Source: NCEH01 sp043195195
GTDB taxonomy: Bacteria; Pseudomonadota; Alphaproteobacteria; Rhizobiales; Xanthobacteraceae
NCBI RefSeq assembly: GCF_043195195.1
Contig: NZ_JBAFWT010000006.1
Coordinates: 171,071-235,070, forward strand
Direction of reading: 5' to 3'
DNA: 64,000 nucleotides
Shown here piece by piece: positions 7,796-15,002 of this stretch. Within the stretch, counting starts at the first letter, position 1; each line of letters begins with the position of its first letter. The notes under the pieces were generated by a model that was not told the DNA's origin, did not search any database, and saw only the letters and a program-made list of their open reading frames with translations. Both the position numbers and the translations under genes were made by a program.

Positions 7796-8778
7796 CGATG
7801 ATTCCTTCTCTTCCCACCGCTGCGGATGTCGACGCCGCAGCCGTTCGACTCGCCGGCGTCGCCGTACGCACGCCGCTTGTCTATTCGCCGGTTCTCAGCG
7901 AACTCACGGGCGGGCGCGTCTTCCTGAAGCCGGAGACGCTCCAGCGCACCGGCTCGTTCAAGTTCCGCGGCGCCTATAACCGGATGGTGCAGATCCCCGT
8001 GGACCAGCGGGCCGGGGGCGTCGTCGCTTGCTCCTCCGGCAACCATGCCCAAGGGGTTGCCGCGTCGGCGAAGCTGCTCGGCATGCCGGCCGTCATCGTC
8101 ATGCCCACGGACGCGCCGGCGCTGAAGCGTGAGCGCACCATCGCCCTCGGCGCGGAAGTGGTGGACTACGACCGCACGACCGACGATCGCGACGCCATCG
8201 CCAATGCCATCGCCGCCGAGCGGGGGGCGATCTTCGTGCCGCCCTATGACGATCCCCACATCATCGCGGGCCAGGGAACGGTGGGGCTGGAAATCGTCGC
8301 CGATCTCGCCGCCCAGGGCCTCGTTCCCGATATCGTCAGCGCCAATGCCTCCGGCGGCGGGCTGATGGCCGGCATCGCGCTCGCGGTGAAGGCGCAGGTG
8401 CCCGGCGCCCGCATCATCCTCGCCGAGCCGGCCTTGTTCGACGATCACGCGCGCTCATTCCAATCCGGCGTGCGGGAGCGCAACGCGGTCGCGACCGGCT
8501 CGTTCTGCGACGCGCTGCTCGCCCCGACCCCCGGCGCGCTCACCTTCGAAATCAACCGCCGGCTCTCGGGCGAAGCGGTTTCCGCCACCGACGTTGAAGT
8601 CGCGCGCGCGGTCGCCTACGCGTTTCGCGAACTGAAGCTGGTGGTCGAGCCCGGCGGTGCCGTTGCGCTCGCAAGCCTGCTCGAAGGGCGCTATGACGCC
8701 CGGGGCAAGGTGGTGGCGATCGTGCTCTCCGGCGGCAATGTCGATGTGGCCACCTTCATGGCTTGCCTGAACGCCTGA
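7792..8778 (+). CDS. PLP-dependent threonine/serine dehydratase family protein
   Basis: This 328-residue fold-type II PLP enzyme has the Schiff-base lysine K57 in TGSFKFRGAYN, the phosphate-binding ASGGGLMAG loop near 183, SSGNHAQGVA (asparagine loop) and C-terminal IVLSGGNVD. It lacks the ACT regulatory domain of biosynthetic IlvA, so it fits catabolic threonine dehydratase (TdcB-like) or a serine/hydroxyaspartate racemase-dehydratase. The ATG at 7792 overlaps the glycosyltransferase stop (ATGA), implying translational coupling. Its metabolic link to lipid remodelling is not evident; it may simply share the transcript. Confidence 0.87.
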   Translation: MTMIPSLPTAADVDAAAVRLAGVAVRTPLVYSPVLSELTGGRVFLKPETLQRTGSFKFRGAYNRMVQIPVDQRAGGVVACSSGNHAQGVAASAKLLGMPAVIVMPTDAPALKRERTIALGAEVVDYDRTTDDRDAIANAIAAERGAIFVPPYDDPHIIAGQGTVGLEIVADLAAQGLVPDIVSANASGGGLMAGIALAVKAQVPGARIILAEPALFDDHARSFQSGVRERNAVATGSFCDALLAPTPGALTFEINRRLSGEAVSATDVEVARAVAYAFRELKLVVEPGGAVALASLLEGRYDARGKVVAIVLSGGNVDVATFMACLNA

Positions 8779-8872
8779 GGCGGTTCGCGAAATCCGCCGG
8801 GAGGCCGCAGGGGCGAAGTGCGCCCCGCCGCCATCCGCACGGGGCCCGAGAAAGATGCCGGGAGACGGGCGA

Positions 8873-10060
8873 ATGACGAGTGGTGGGGGAGAAGCGCGGC
8901 CGGTTCAGCTGCGCTTGGCCTGTGCCTTCGGCGCGCTCTATTTCTCCCTCGGCATCTATATGCCGTTCTTTTCCCTCTGGCTGATCGCCCGTGGCCTCGA
9001 CCCGGACGAGATCGGCATCGCCCTGGCGGTGCCCTTGGTGACGCGCCTCGTGGCGACGCCGATTCTCGGCCTTTTGTCCGACCGGCTCGGGCGCCCCAAG
9101 GCGATTCTCGTCTGCCTGGCCTGCGCCAGCACACTGTTGATGTCGGTGCTCGCGCTTTGCAGCACCACGCTCGCGATCTATGTGGCGCTGGGGCTCACGG
9201 CGATGGCCTGGAACCCTTCCTACGCTTTATTGGATGCCTATACGACACGGCAGGCCCGGCGCGGGGCGGTGGATTACGGCCGAAGCCGCCTGTGGGGATC
9301 GGCGGCCTTCGTGGGCGCCAATCTGCTGGGCGGCGTTCTGGTGGCGCAGGCTGGCGCGGGCATCGTGGTGGGGCTGATGATCGCCGGGCAGGCGGTCCTG
9401 TTCGCCTGCACGCTCGCTTTGCCCGAGCTGAAGCGCCCTGCCGAGACCGCGAGCCTGCATCTCGTCCCGATGCGTGTGCCGGCAGTGCTCGTGGCCGGTG
9501 TCGGCGCCGCGGCCCTGGTCCAGGCGAGCCATGCCACGCTTTATGCCTTCGGCTCGCTGCACTGGGCCGAGAGCGGGCTCTCGCTGAGCGTCATCGGCGT
9601 GCTTTGGGCGATCGGCGTTCTGGCCGAAATCGTGTTCTTCCGCTTCGGCACCCGCGCCGTGGCGCGGCTCGGGCCGCTGACGCTGATCGCGCTCGGCGGA
9701 ATTGCGGGCGTGGTGCGCTTTGCCTTCCTCGCCCAAAGTCCCCCGCTGGCGGCGCTGGTCGTCCTGCAAGTGCTGCACGGCGCGACTTTCGGCGCGACCT
9801 ATCTTGGGATGGTGGAACTGGTGGCGCGCAACACGCCGGAGCACCGGGCGGCCGGCGCGCAATCCATTGCGGCCTGGACGGTGAGCCTGATGCTGTCCGC
9901 CGCCAGCGCGGCGGCCGGCGTCTTCTGGACCCGCTATGGCGCCGAATGCTTCCTGGCCTCGGCAGCCCTTGGCGGCCTCGGTGCCGCCCTCGCTCTCGCG
10001 ACGCTCTGGCTTCACCCCCAGAGCGCGGGCTCAGGCGGGAAGGCGAGGGCGCCGTCATAG
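8873..10060 (+). CDS. MFS transporter, HcaT/nucleoside-permease-like (MFS_1_like)
   Basis: A 395-residue membrane protein with about twelve hydrophobic segments. The first is RLACAFGALYFSLGIYMPFF, and the loop motif LLSDRLGRPKA is the classic MFS signature between helices 2 and 3. The second half begins after the charged stretch LPELKRPAETAS. Its form, with GALYFSLGIYMPFFSLWL at the start, matches the 3-phenylpropionate transporter HcaT group, whose true substrates are usually unknown. The ATG at 8873 has GGAG eight bases upstream, better placed than ATG 8855. Its last 49 bases overlap the convergent epimerase gene. Confidence 0.85.
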   Translation: MTSGGGEARPVQLRLACAFGALYFSLGIYMPFFSLWLIARGLDPDEIGIALAVPLVTRLVATPILGLLSDRLGRPKAILVCLACASTLLMSVLALCSTTLAIYVALGLTAMAWNPSYALLDAYTTRQARRGAVDYGRSRLWGSAAFVGANLLGGVLVAQAGAGIVVGLMIAGQAVLFACTLALPELKRPAETASLHLVPMRVPAVLVAGVGAAALVQASHATLYAFGSLHWAESGLSLSVIGVLWAIGVLAEIVFFRFGTRAVARLGPLTLIALGGIAGVVRFAFLAQSPPLAALVVLQVLHGATFGATYLGMVELVARNTPEHRAAGAQSIAAWTVSLMLSAASAAAGVFWTRYGAECFLASAALGGLGAALALATLWLHPQSAGSGGKARAPS

Positions 10061-10989
10061 CGCAGGGCGGGATCACGGTCGCGCGCCAGCAGGAGCGGCC
10101 CATCGAGGTCCACGAACCGCGCCGACTGCGCCACCAGCATCGCCGGCGCCATGGCGAGCGAGGAGGCCAGCATGCAGCCGACCATGATGTCGAACCCCAG
10201 CGCTTTGGCTTCCTCGGCGAGGGCAAGGGCTTCGGTGAGCCCACCGCTCTTGTCCAGCTTGATGTTCACCGCGTCATAGCGCCCGCGCAGGTCCCGCAGT
10301 CCGGCCCGGTCGTGCACGCTCTCATCGGCACAGATCGGCACGGCGTGGGCGATCTCGCCGAGGGCGGCATCGTCTTGCGCCGGCAGCGGCTGCTCGATCA
10401 ATTCGACGCCGGCCCGGGCGCAAGCATCGAGATTCGCAGCAAGATCGGCCGCGCTCCAGCTCTCATTGGCATCGACGATCAGGCGGGCCTGCGGCACAGC
10501 CGCACGTACGGCGGCGATGCGCTCCACATCTCCCGCACCACCGAACTTGAGCTTCAGCAAGGGCCGCCCCGCCGCCGCGGCGGCCTTAGCCATGGCCTGC
10601 GGCGTATCGAGACTGAGGGTATAAGCGGTGACCAGCGGGCGCGGCAACGGCAGGCCGGCGAGGGCGTAAGCGGGCACGCCGGACCTCTTGGCCTCAAGAT
10701 CCCAGAAGGCGCAATCGAGCGCGTTGCGGGCCGCACCGGCCGGCAGGCGGCGTTGCAGCGCCTCGCGATCGAGGCCCTCGGCCACGGCATCGGCGAACGT
10801 GCCGACCAAGGCCGCCACCCCCTCCACGCTCTCCCCGTAGCGTGCATAGGGCACGCTTTCCCCGCGCCCCACATGCGGCCCGTCTTGCAGTCGCGCAACG
10901 ACAACCACCGCCTCGGTCTTCGAGCCGCGGGCAATGGTGAAGGTTCCCGCAATGGGAAAGCGCTCGATCTTCACGGTCAGGGATGGCAT
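10012..10989 (-). CDS. Dipeptide (L-Ala-D/L-Glu) epimerase, enolase superfamily
   Basis: The 325-residue protein matches the muconate-lactonising subgroup of the enolase superfamily. It shows the KLKFG lysine segment, LIVDANESW (metal Asp), ELIEQPLP (metal Glu), CADESVH (metal Asp) and NIKLDKSGG (second catalytic lysine). The family interconverts L-Ala-D-Glu and L-Ala-L-Glu in murein peptide recycling. A related annotation, DgcA (N-acetyl-D-Glu racemase), is possible, but no DgcN partner lies nearby. The start codon at 10989 has no clear Shine-Dalgarno. It converges on, and overlaps, the MFS gene. Confidence 0.85.
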   Translation of the reverse strand: MPSLTVKIERFPIAGTFTIARGSKTEAVVVVARLQDGPHVGRGESVPYARYGESVEGVAALVGTFADAVAEGLDREALQRRLPAGAARNALDCAFWDLEAKRSGVPAYALAGLPLPRPLVTAYTLSLDTPQAMAKAAAAAGRPLLKLKFGGAGDVERIAAVRAAVPQARLIVDANESWSAADLAANLDACARAGVELIEQPLPAQDDAALGEIAHAVPICADESVHDRAGLRDLRGRYDAVNIKLDKSGGLTEALALAEEAKALGFDIMVGCMLASSLAMAPAMLVAQSARFVDLDGPLLLARDRDPALRYDGALAFPPEPALWG

Positions 10990-11137
10990 ATTTCGTTAAC
11001 GCTGTGGGGCTGTTGAAGGAATGACGAGGGTTGCGGCCCCTTGCGTCAGCGCCTTTGCACCCTCGACGGCGCTCGGTGGGCCGAGTATGACCATGGACAT
11101 GCGCGCGCTCAAGCGCAGTCCTTTTCCGGAGACCTGA

Positions 11138-12265
11138 GTGGCCAACGCCTCGCTCCTCGATGTCGCGCCCGCCGGAGACCGCCTGCAGGTGGTGGGACGC
11201 GGCCTCTGGATATCGGACCGGGCCGACGATCTCGAACATCTCGTGGATCAGGCAACCGCCGCCCATCCCAGCGCCCGCAACGTGGATATCGACCTCTCCG
11301 GCGTGGAGCGGATGGATACGTTCGGCGCCCTGCTGCTGGAGCGCCTGCGCCGTGCCTGGGCCGTCGACGGCGTGGAGCCGGAAATCCGGGGGTTGAAGCG
11401 CCGGTATCAGGTTCTGCTCGACGAGATGAAGCGCACGGGGCTTGAGGCCCAGCCGCCCGCGCGGCGGCAAGATACCATTCTGGAGCGGATCGGGCGGGAA
11501 GTGGTGTCGGTCGCGAGCGACGGCTTGGCGCTGCTGAATTTCGTCGGCGCCTCGATCGCCGCCGGGCTACGCATGACCTCCCGGCCGCGCACCTTCCGCT
11601 TCACGGCGATGGTCAACCAGGTGGATCGCGTCGGCTTTCGCGCCGTGCCGATCATCATCCTGATCACCTTCCTCATCGGCTGCATTCTTTCCCAGCAGGG
11701 GATCTTCCACTTCCGGCGATTCGGTGCCGACATCTATGTGGTGGACATGGTCGGCGTGCTGGTGCTGCGCGAACTCGGGGTGCTGATCGTCTCGATCATG
11801 ATCGCCGGCCGCTCCGGCAGCGCCTATACCGCAGAGCTCGGCTCCATGCGCATGCGCGAGGAGGTGGACGCCCTGCGCGTGATGGGCTTCGACCCGATCG
11901 AAATCCTCGTGGTGCCCCGCATTCTCGCGCTGATCATCGCCTTGCCCCTGCTGACCTTCATCGGCTCCATGTCTGCCCTGATCGGCGGCGGCCTGGTCGC
12001 CTGGACCTATGGCGGCATCGCGCCGGACGTGTTCATGGACCGCCTGAAGGAAGCGATCTCGATCGATCATTTCCTGGTCGGCATGATCAAGGCGCCGTTC
12101 ATGGCGGCGGTGATCGGGCTGGTGGCGTGCCTGGAAGGCCTTCGCGTGGGCGGCAGCGCCGAATCCCTGGGCCAGCACACGACCGCCTCCGTGGTGAAGG
12201 CGATCTTCCTCGTCATCGTCATGGACGGCGTTTTCGCCATGTTCTTCGCCTCGATCGATATGTGA
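11138..12265 (+). CDS. mlaE: Mla-type ABC permease with N-terminal STAS domain
   Basis: The 375-residue protein fuses two parts. Residues 1 to about 95 form a STAS-like domain (NVDIDLSGVERMDTFGALLLERL), equivalent to a separate MlaB subunit. From about 130 on is the MlaE permease, with FRAVPIIILITFLIGCILSQ, ELGVLIVSIMIAGRSGSAYTAELG and MRMREEVDALRVMGFDPIEILVVPR, the conserved coupling region. It moves phospholipids between inner membrane and the periplasmic MCE protein. The GTG at 11138 follows GGAGACC. It is first of four tightly spaced genes (gaps of 6, 2 and 3 bases). Confidence 0.93.
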   Translation: MANASLLDVAPAGDRLQVVGRGLWISDRADDLEHLVDQATAAHPSARNVDIDLSGVERMDTFGALLLERLRRAWAVDGVEPEIRGLKRRYQVLLDEMKRTGLEAQPPARRQDTILERIGREVVSVASDGLALLNFVGASIAAGLRMTSRPRTFRFTAMVNQVDRVGFRAVPIIILITFLIGCILSQQGIFHFRRFGADIYVVDMVGVLVLRELGVLIVSIMIAGRSGSAYTAELGSMRMREEVDALRVMGFDPIEILVVPRILALIIALPLLTFIGSMSALIGGGLVAWTYGGIAPDVFMDRLKEAISIDHFLVGMIKAPFMAAVIGLVACLEGLRVGGSAESLGQHTTASVVKAIFLVIVMDGVFAMFFASIDM

Positions 12266-12271
12266 GGCGCC

Positions 12272-13108
12272 ATGACCGCGACCACTCTGGAGAAACGACG
12301 CACCAATAGCGGTCTGGCGGAGATGGAGGGCTATCGCGAGCCCATCATCCGGGTGCGTGACCTCGTGGTGGGCTTCGGCGACCGCATCATTCTCGACCAT
12401 CTCAACCTCGATATTCTGCGCGGCGAAATTCTCGGCTTCGTCGGGACCTCTGGAGGCGGTAAATCCGTTCTTACCCGTACGATCCTCGGGCTGGTGCCCA
12501 AGCGGTCCGGGGAAGTGGAGGTATTTGGTCAGGACATGGATACGCTGACCGAGACCGAGCGCTCGGCCATGGAGCGACGATGGGGCGTCTTGTTCCAGCA
12601 AGGCGCGTTGTTCTCGTCGCTGACCGTCAAGCAGAACATCCAGTTTCCGCTGCGGGAGAATCTCAAGCTCTCCCAGCGCATGATGGACGACATCGCTTAT
12701 GCCAAGATCGAGATGGTCGGGCTGAAATGCGATGTCGGCGAGAAGCTGCCTTCAGAGCTCTCCGGCGGCATGATCAAGCGCGCCGCGCTCGCCCGCTCTT
12801 TGGCCCTCGATCCTGAAATCCTGTTCCTGGACGAGCCAACCTCCGGCCTCGACCCCATCGGCGCGGGCGATTTCGACGAATTGATCACGACGCTTCAGCA
12901 GACTTTGGGACTGACCGTTTTCATGGTAACGCACGATCTGGACAGTCTGCATACGGTCTGTGATCGAATCGCGGCGCTCGCCGATGGCAAGGTCATCGCC
13001 CAGGGCACCATTGAGACGATGATGGAGGCGCAGCATCCCTGGCTTCGCGCGTATTTCCACGGAGCGCGCGCCCGCGCGGTTCAGGCAAAAGGTGAGGTAG
13101 GAAGGTAA
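12272..13108 (+). CDS. mlaF: Mla-type ABC transporter ATP-binding protein
   Basis: This 278-residue ATPase of the retrograde phospholipid transporter has Walker A GTSGGGKS (58-65), a Q-loop in FQQGALFSSLTVKQN, the signature LSGGMIKRAALARSLAL, Walker B EILFLDEPTSGLDP and switch histidine in VTHDLDS. The GALFSSLTV and ELSGGM forms are typical of MlaF/Ttg2A. It follows the permease by six bases and precedes the MCE gene by two. The C-terminal tail ending KGEVGR is a little longer than usual. Confidence 0.95.
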   Translation: MTATTLEKRRTNSGLAEMEGYREPIIRVRDLVVGFGDRIILDHLNLDILRGEILGFVGTSGGGKSVLTRTILGLVPKRSGEVEVFGQDMDTLTETERSAMERRWGVLFQQGALFSSLTVKQNIQFPLRENLKLSQRMMDDIAYAKIEMVGLKCDVGEKLPSELSGGMIKRAALARSLALDPEILFLDEPTSGLDPIGAGDFDELITTLQQTLGLTVFMVTHDLDSLHTVCDRIAALADGKVIAQGTIETMMEAQHPWLRAYFHGARARAVQAKGEVGR

Positions 13109-13110
13109 GG

Positions 13111-14031
13111 ATGGAGACCCGAGCCAACTACACCACCATCGGCGCTTTTACCCTTCTCGTGATCGTCGGCGCATTCGCCTTCGTTTATTGGTTCGCGCGT
13201 CCTCAGGATACCGAGGGCCGCAAGTCCTATGAAATCGTCTATTCCGGAACCGTGAGCGGTTTGCGGCAAGGCAACAACGTGCTGTTCAACGGCATCCCCG
13301 TCGGCCAGGTGCTGCAACTCGGCCTCGTGCCCGGCGCGCCGGACGAGGTGCTGGTGCGCGTCGGGGTGCAGCCCAATGTGCCGATCCTTTCGGACGCCCG
13401 CGCCACGCTGGAATCCCAGGGCCTCACGGGCATCGTCGCGGTCAGCCTGCGCGGCGGCGAGGCCAATGCGCCGCCGCTGCCCATCGGGCCGAACGGCCTG
13501 CCGCGCATCGAGGCGGAAGGCGGCACCGGCATCGCGAGCCTTGTGGAGACCGTGCAGGGCGTCGCCCGCCGCGTGAACACCGTGCTGGAGGCCATCGACC
13601 CGGAAAAGGTCGCGGCCATCGTCAAGAACGTGGATACCTTTACCAAGGCGGTGTCCGACCGGTCCGAGGACGTGGGCTCGCTGCTGAAGCGGGTCAACGA
13701 CCTTTCGGGGCAGTTGAACGATCTCGCGGCCAAGGCCGACGATGTGCTGGACAATCTCAAGCGCGCCACCGGCGACAAGGACGGCATGGTGCAGCAGGTG
13801 TCCGACGCCGCCGCCTCGGTGCGCAAGCTTTCGGACAATCTGGACAAGCGCACCGCCGACCTGAGCAGCCAGATCGAGAAATTCACGGGCCCCGGCCTGC
13901 GCCAGTACGAGGCGCTGGCGAGCGACGGGCGCCGCACATTGTCGGAGATCGAGCGCGTGTTCCGGAACCTGGAGCGCAATCCCCGTCAGTTCATCTTCGG
14001 CGGCAGCTCCGTCCCAGAATACAGGCGGTGA
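13111..14031 (+). CDS. mlaD: MCE-domain phospholipid-binding protein MlaD
   Basis: A 306-residue protein with one N-terminal anchor helix (residues 8-29, TIGAFTLLVIVGAFAFVYWF), then the MCE domain from about 38 to 120 (YSGTVSGLRQGNNVLFNGIPVGQV, GLTGIVAVSLRGG). A long helical C-terminal region with repeated hydrophobic spacing (VKNVDTFTKAV, LLKRVNDLSGQLNDLAAKADDVL) is typical of longer alphaproteobacterial MlaD-like proteins. It hexamerises in the periplasm to carry lipids. The gene lies in the mla operon and is longer than E. coli MlaD (about 180 residues). Confidence 0.93.
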   Translation: METRANYTTIGAFTLLVIVGAFAFVYWFARPQDTEGRKSYEIVYSGTVSGLRQGNNVLFNGIPVGQVLQLGLVPGAPDEVLVRVGVQPNVPILSDARATLESQGLTGIVAVSLRGGEANAPPLPIGPNGLPRIEAEGGTGIASLVETVQGVARRVNTVLEAIDPEKVAAIVKNVDTFTKAVSDRSEDVGSLLKRVNDLSGQLNDLAAKADDVLDNLKRATGDKDGMVQQVSDAAASVRKLSDNLDKRTADLSSQIEKFTGPGLRQYEALASDGRRTLSEIERVFRNLERNPRQFIFGGSSVPEYRR

Positions 14032-14034
14032 GTC

Positions 14035-14661
14035 GTGACTTTCCACGAGCCAAGGGTGTGTCGCTTGTCCCATTCTGAGCGTTCCGGGGTGCGCCCCGCC
14101 ATCGCCCTGCTGGCCGCACTGGCACTCTCGGCCTGCGCTTCTGCGCCGGTGCCCACGTTCGACCTCTCGGCACCGACCAATTTCACGGCGCGCGGGACCG
14201 GGACGGGGCAGTTGATCGTGGCCACGCCAACCGCGCTCGCCGTGCTCGACACCGAAAAGATCCTGGTGGAGCCCGCGCCGGGACAGATCACCTATCTCGG
14301 CGATGCCCAATGGGGCGACAAGCTGCCCTCGTTGCTGCAGGCGCGGATGGTCCAGGCCTTCGAGAACGGCAGCAAGCTGCGCCGCGTGGCCCGGCCGGGC
14401 GATGGAGTGAGCGCGGAATACCAGCTCAACATCGACATCCGCACCTTCGGCGTGCGGGTCGAGAACGGCACAACGACCGCGGTGGTGGAGCTTTCGGCCA
14501 AGATCATCGGCAATGCCGCCGGCCGCATTCTTGCCGCGCAGGTGTTCTCCGCGCGCGTGCCCATTGCGACGATGAATGGCGCCACGGTGACCGCCGCGCT
14601 TGATGCTGCATCCAACCAGGTGCTGGTCGAAATCGTGCGCTGGGCGTCCGTCCGCTTCTGA
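14035..14661 (+). CDS. ABC-type transport auxiliary lipoprotein (PF03886 type)
   Basis: The 208-residue protein has an N-terminal signal with lipobox LSAC (ALLAALALSACAS), so it should be an outer-membrane or periplasm-facing lipoprotein. The mature part resembles the ABC_trans_aux family (TFDLSAPTNF, YLGDAQWGDKLPSLLQARMVQAFE, EYQLNIDIRTFGVRVENG). It is linked to MCE transporters and is similar to PqiC. It begins three bases after mlaD and completes the operon before a strong terminator. The GTG start at 14035 is the first suitable one; a downstream start would leave a very short signal. Confidence 0.85.
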   Translation: MTFHEPRVCRLSHSERSGVRPAIALLAALALSACASAPVPTFDLSAPTNFTARGTGTGQLIVATPTALAVLDTEKILVEPAPGQITYLGDAQWGDKLPSLLQARMVQAFENGSKLRRVARPGDGVSAEYQLNIDIRTFGVRVENGTTTAVVELSAKIIGNAAGRILAAQVFSARVPIATMNGATVTAALDAASNQVLVEIVRWASVRF

Positions 14662-14685
14662 TCCTTCAGATCCCATGACTGCAAG

Positions 14686-14712
14686 GCGGGCGCTCGATGC
14701 GCCCGCTTTTCC
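14686..14712 (+). terminator. Intrinsic terminator of the mla operon
   Basis: A perfect 8-bp stem GCGGGCGC-TCGAT-GCGCCCGC at 14686-14706 is followed by TTTT. It lies 25 bases after the lipoprotein stop. Confidence 0.88.
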
Positions 14713-14730
14713 ATTTTGGGCGCCACCGCT

Positions 14731-14810
14731 AGAGCGTTTTCGAGCGAAGTGGCAACCGGTTCGCGTGAAGAAAACGCGCTTCCACAATGAGAGTGAGCGT
14801 TTTCGGGCAA
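14731..14810. repeat. Dispersed palindromic extragenic repeat (Hyphomicrobiales type)
   Basis: The stretch has GAGCGTTTTC at 14732-14741, the core CGAGCGAAGTGGCAACCGG, and GAAAACGC at 14770-14777, forming an inverted repeat, then a third GAGCGTTTTC at 14795-14804. I recognise this core as a short interspersed palindrome common between genes in Bradyrhizobium- and Xanthobacter-like genomes. Only one copy is visible in this window. The rest of the 14662-15002 gap holds two terminators and a possible hairpin (GGGGTCCGCC...) near 14875-14900, but no gene. Confidence 0.65.
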
Positions 14811-14933
14811 TCGAATTACTTTGCTCGGTGAAGCGCCCTCGAAGCTTGGAAAAAGAGGCTTGGCTTCGACAGAGGGGTCCGCCTAAGGCGTGGCACCCCG
14901 GAATCGTAAGGCGGCGATTGCCACCATCACAGG

Positions 14934-14964
14934 TCAAAAGAAGAGGGCGGGATTGCTCCCGCCC
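14934..14964 (-). terminator. Intrinsic terminator of the growth-pole protein gene
   Basis: The 8-bp stem GGGCGGGA-TTGC-TCCCGCCC at 14945-14964 is preceded on the plus strand by AAAAGAAGA. On the minus strand this reads as a hairpin followed by a T-rich tract. It lies 38 bases beyond the stop at 15003. Confidence 0.75.
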
Positions 14965-15002
14965 CTGATGCCCCGCGCTCATGGATTTTGCTTGCCGCTG
15001 CC

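Noticed and set aside
13081..14982. 633-codon minus-strand frame opposite mlaD and the lipoprotein gene
   Set aside because: It spans two well-supported genes and two intergenic elements, with low-complexity His/Arg/Gly content.
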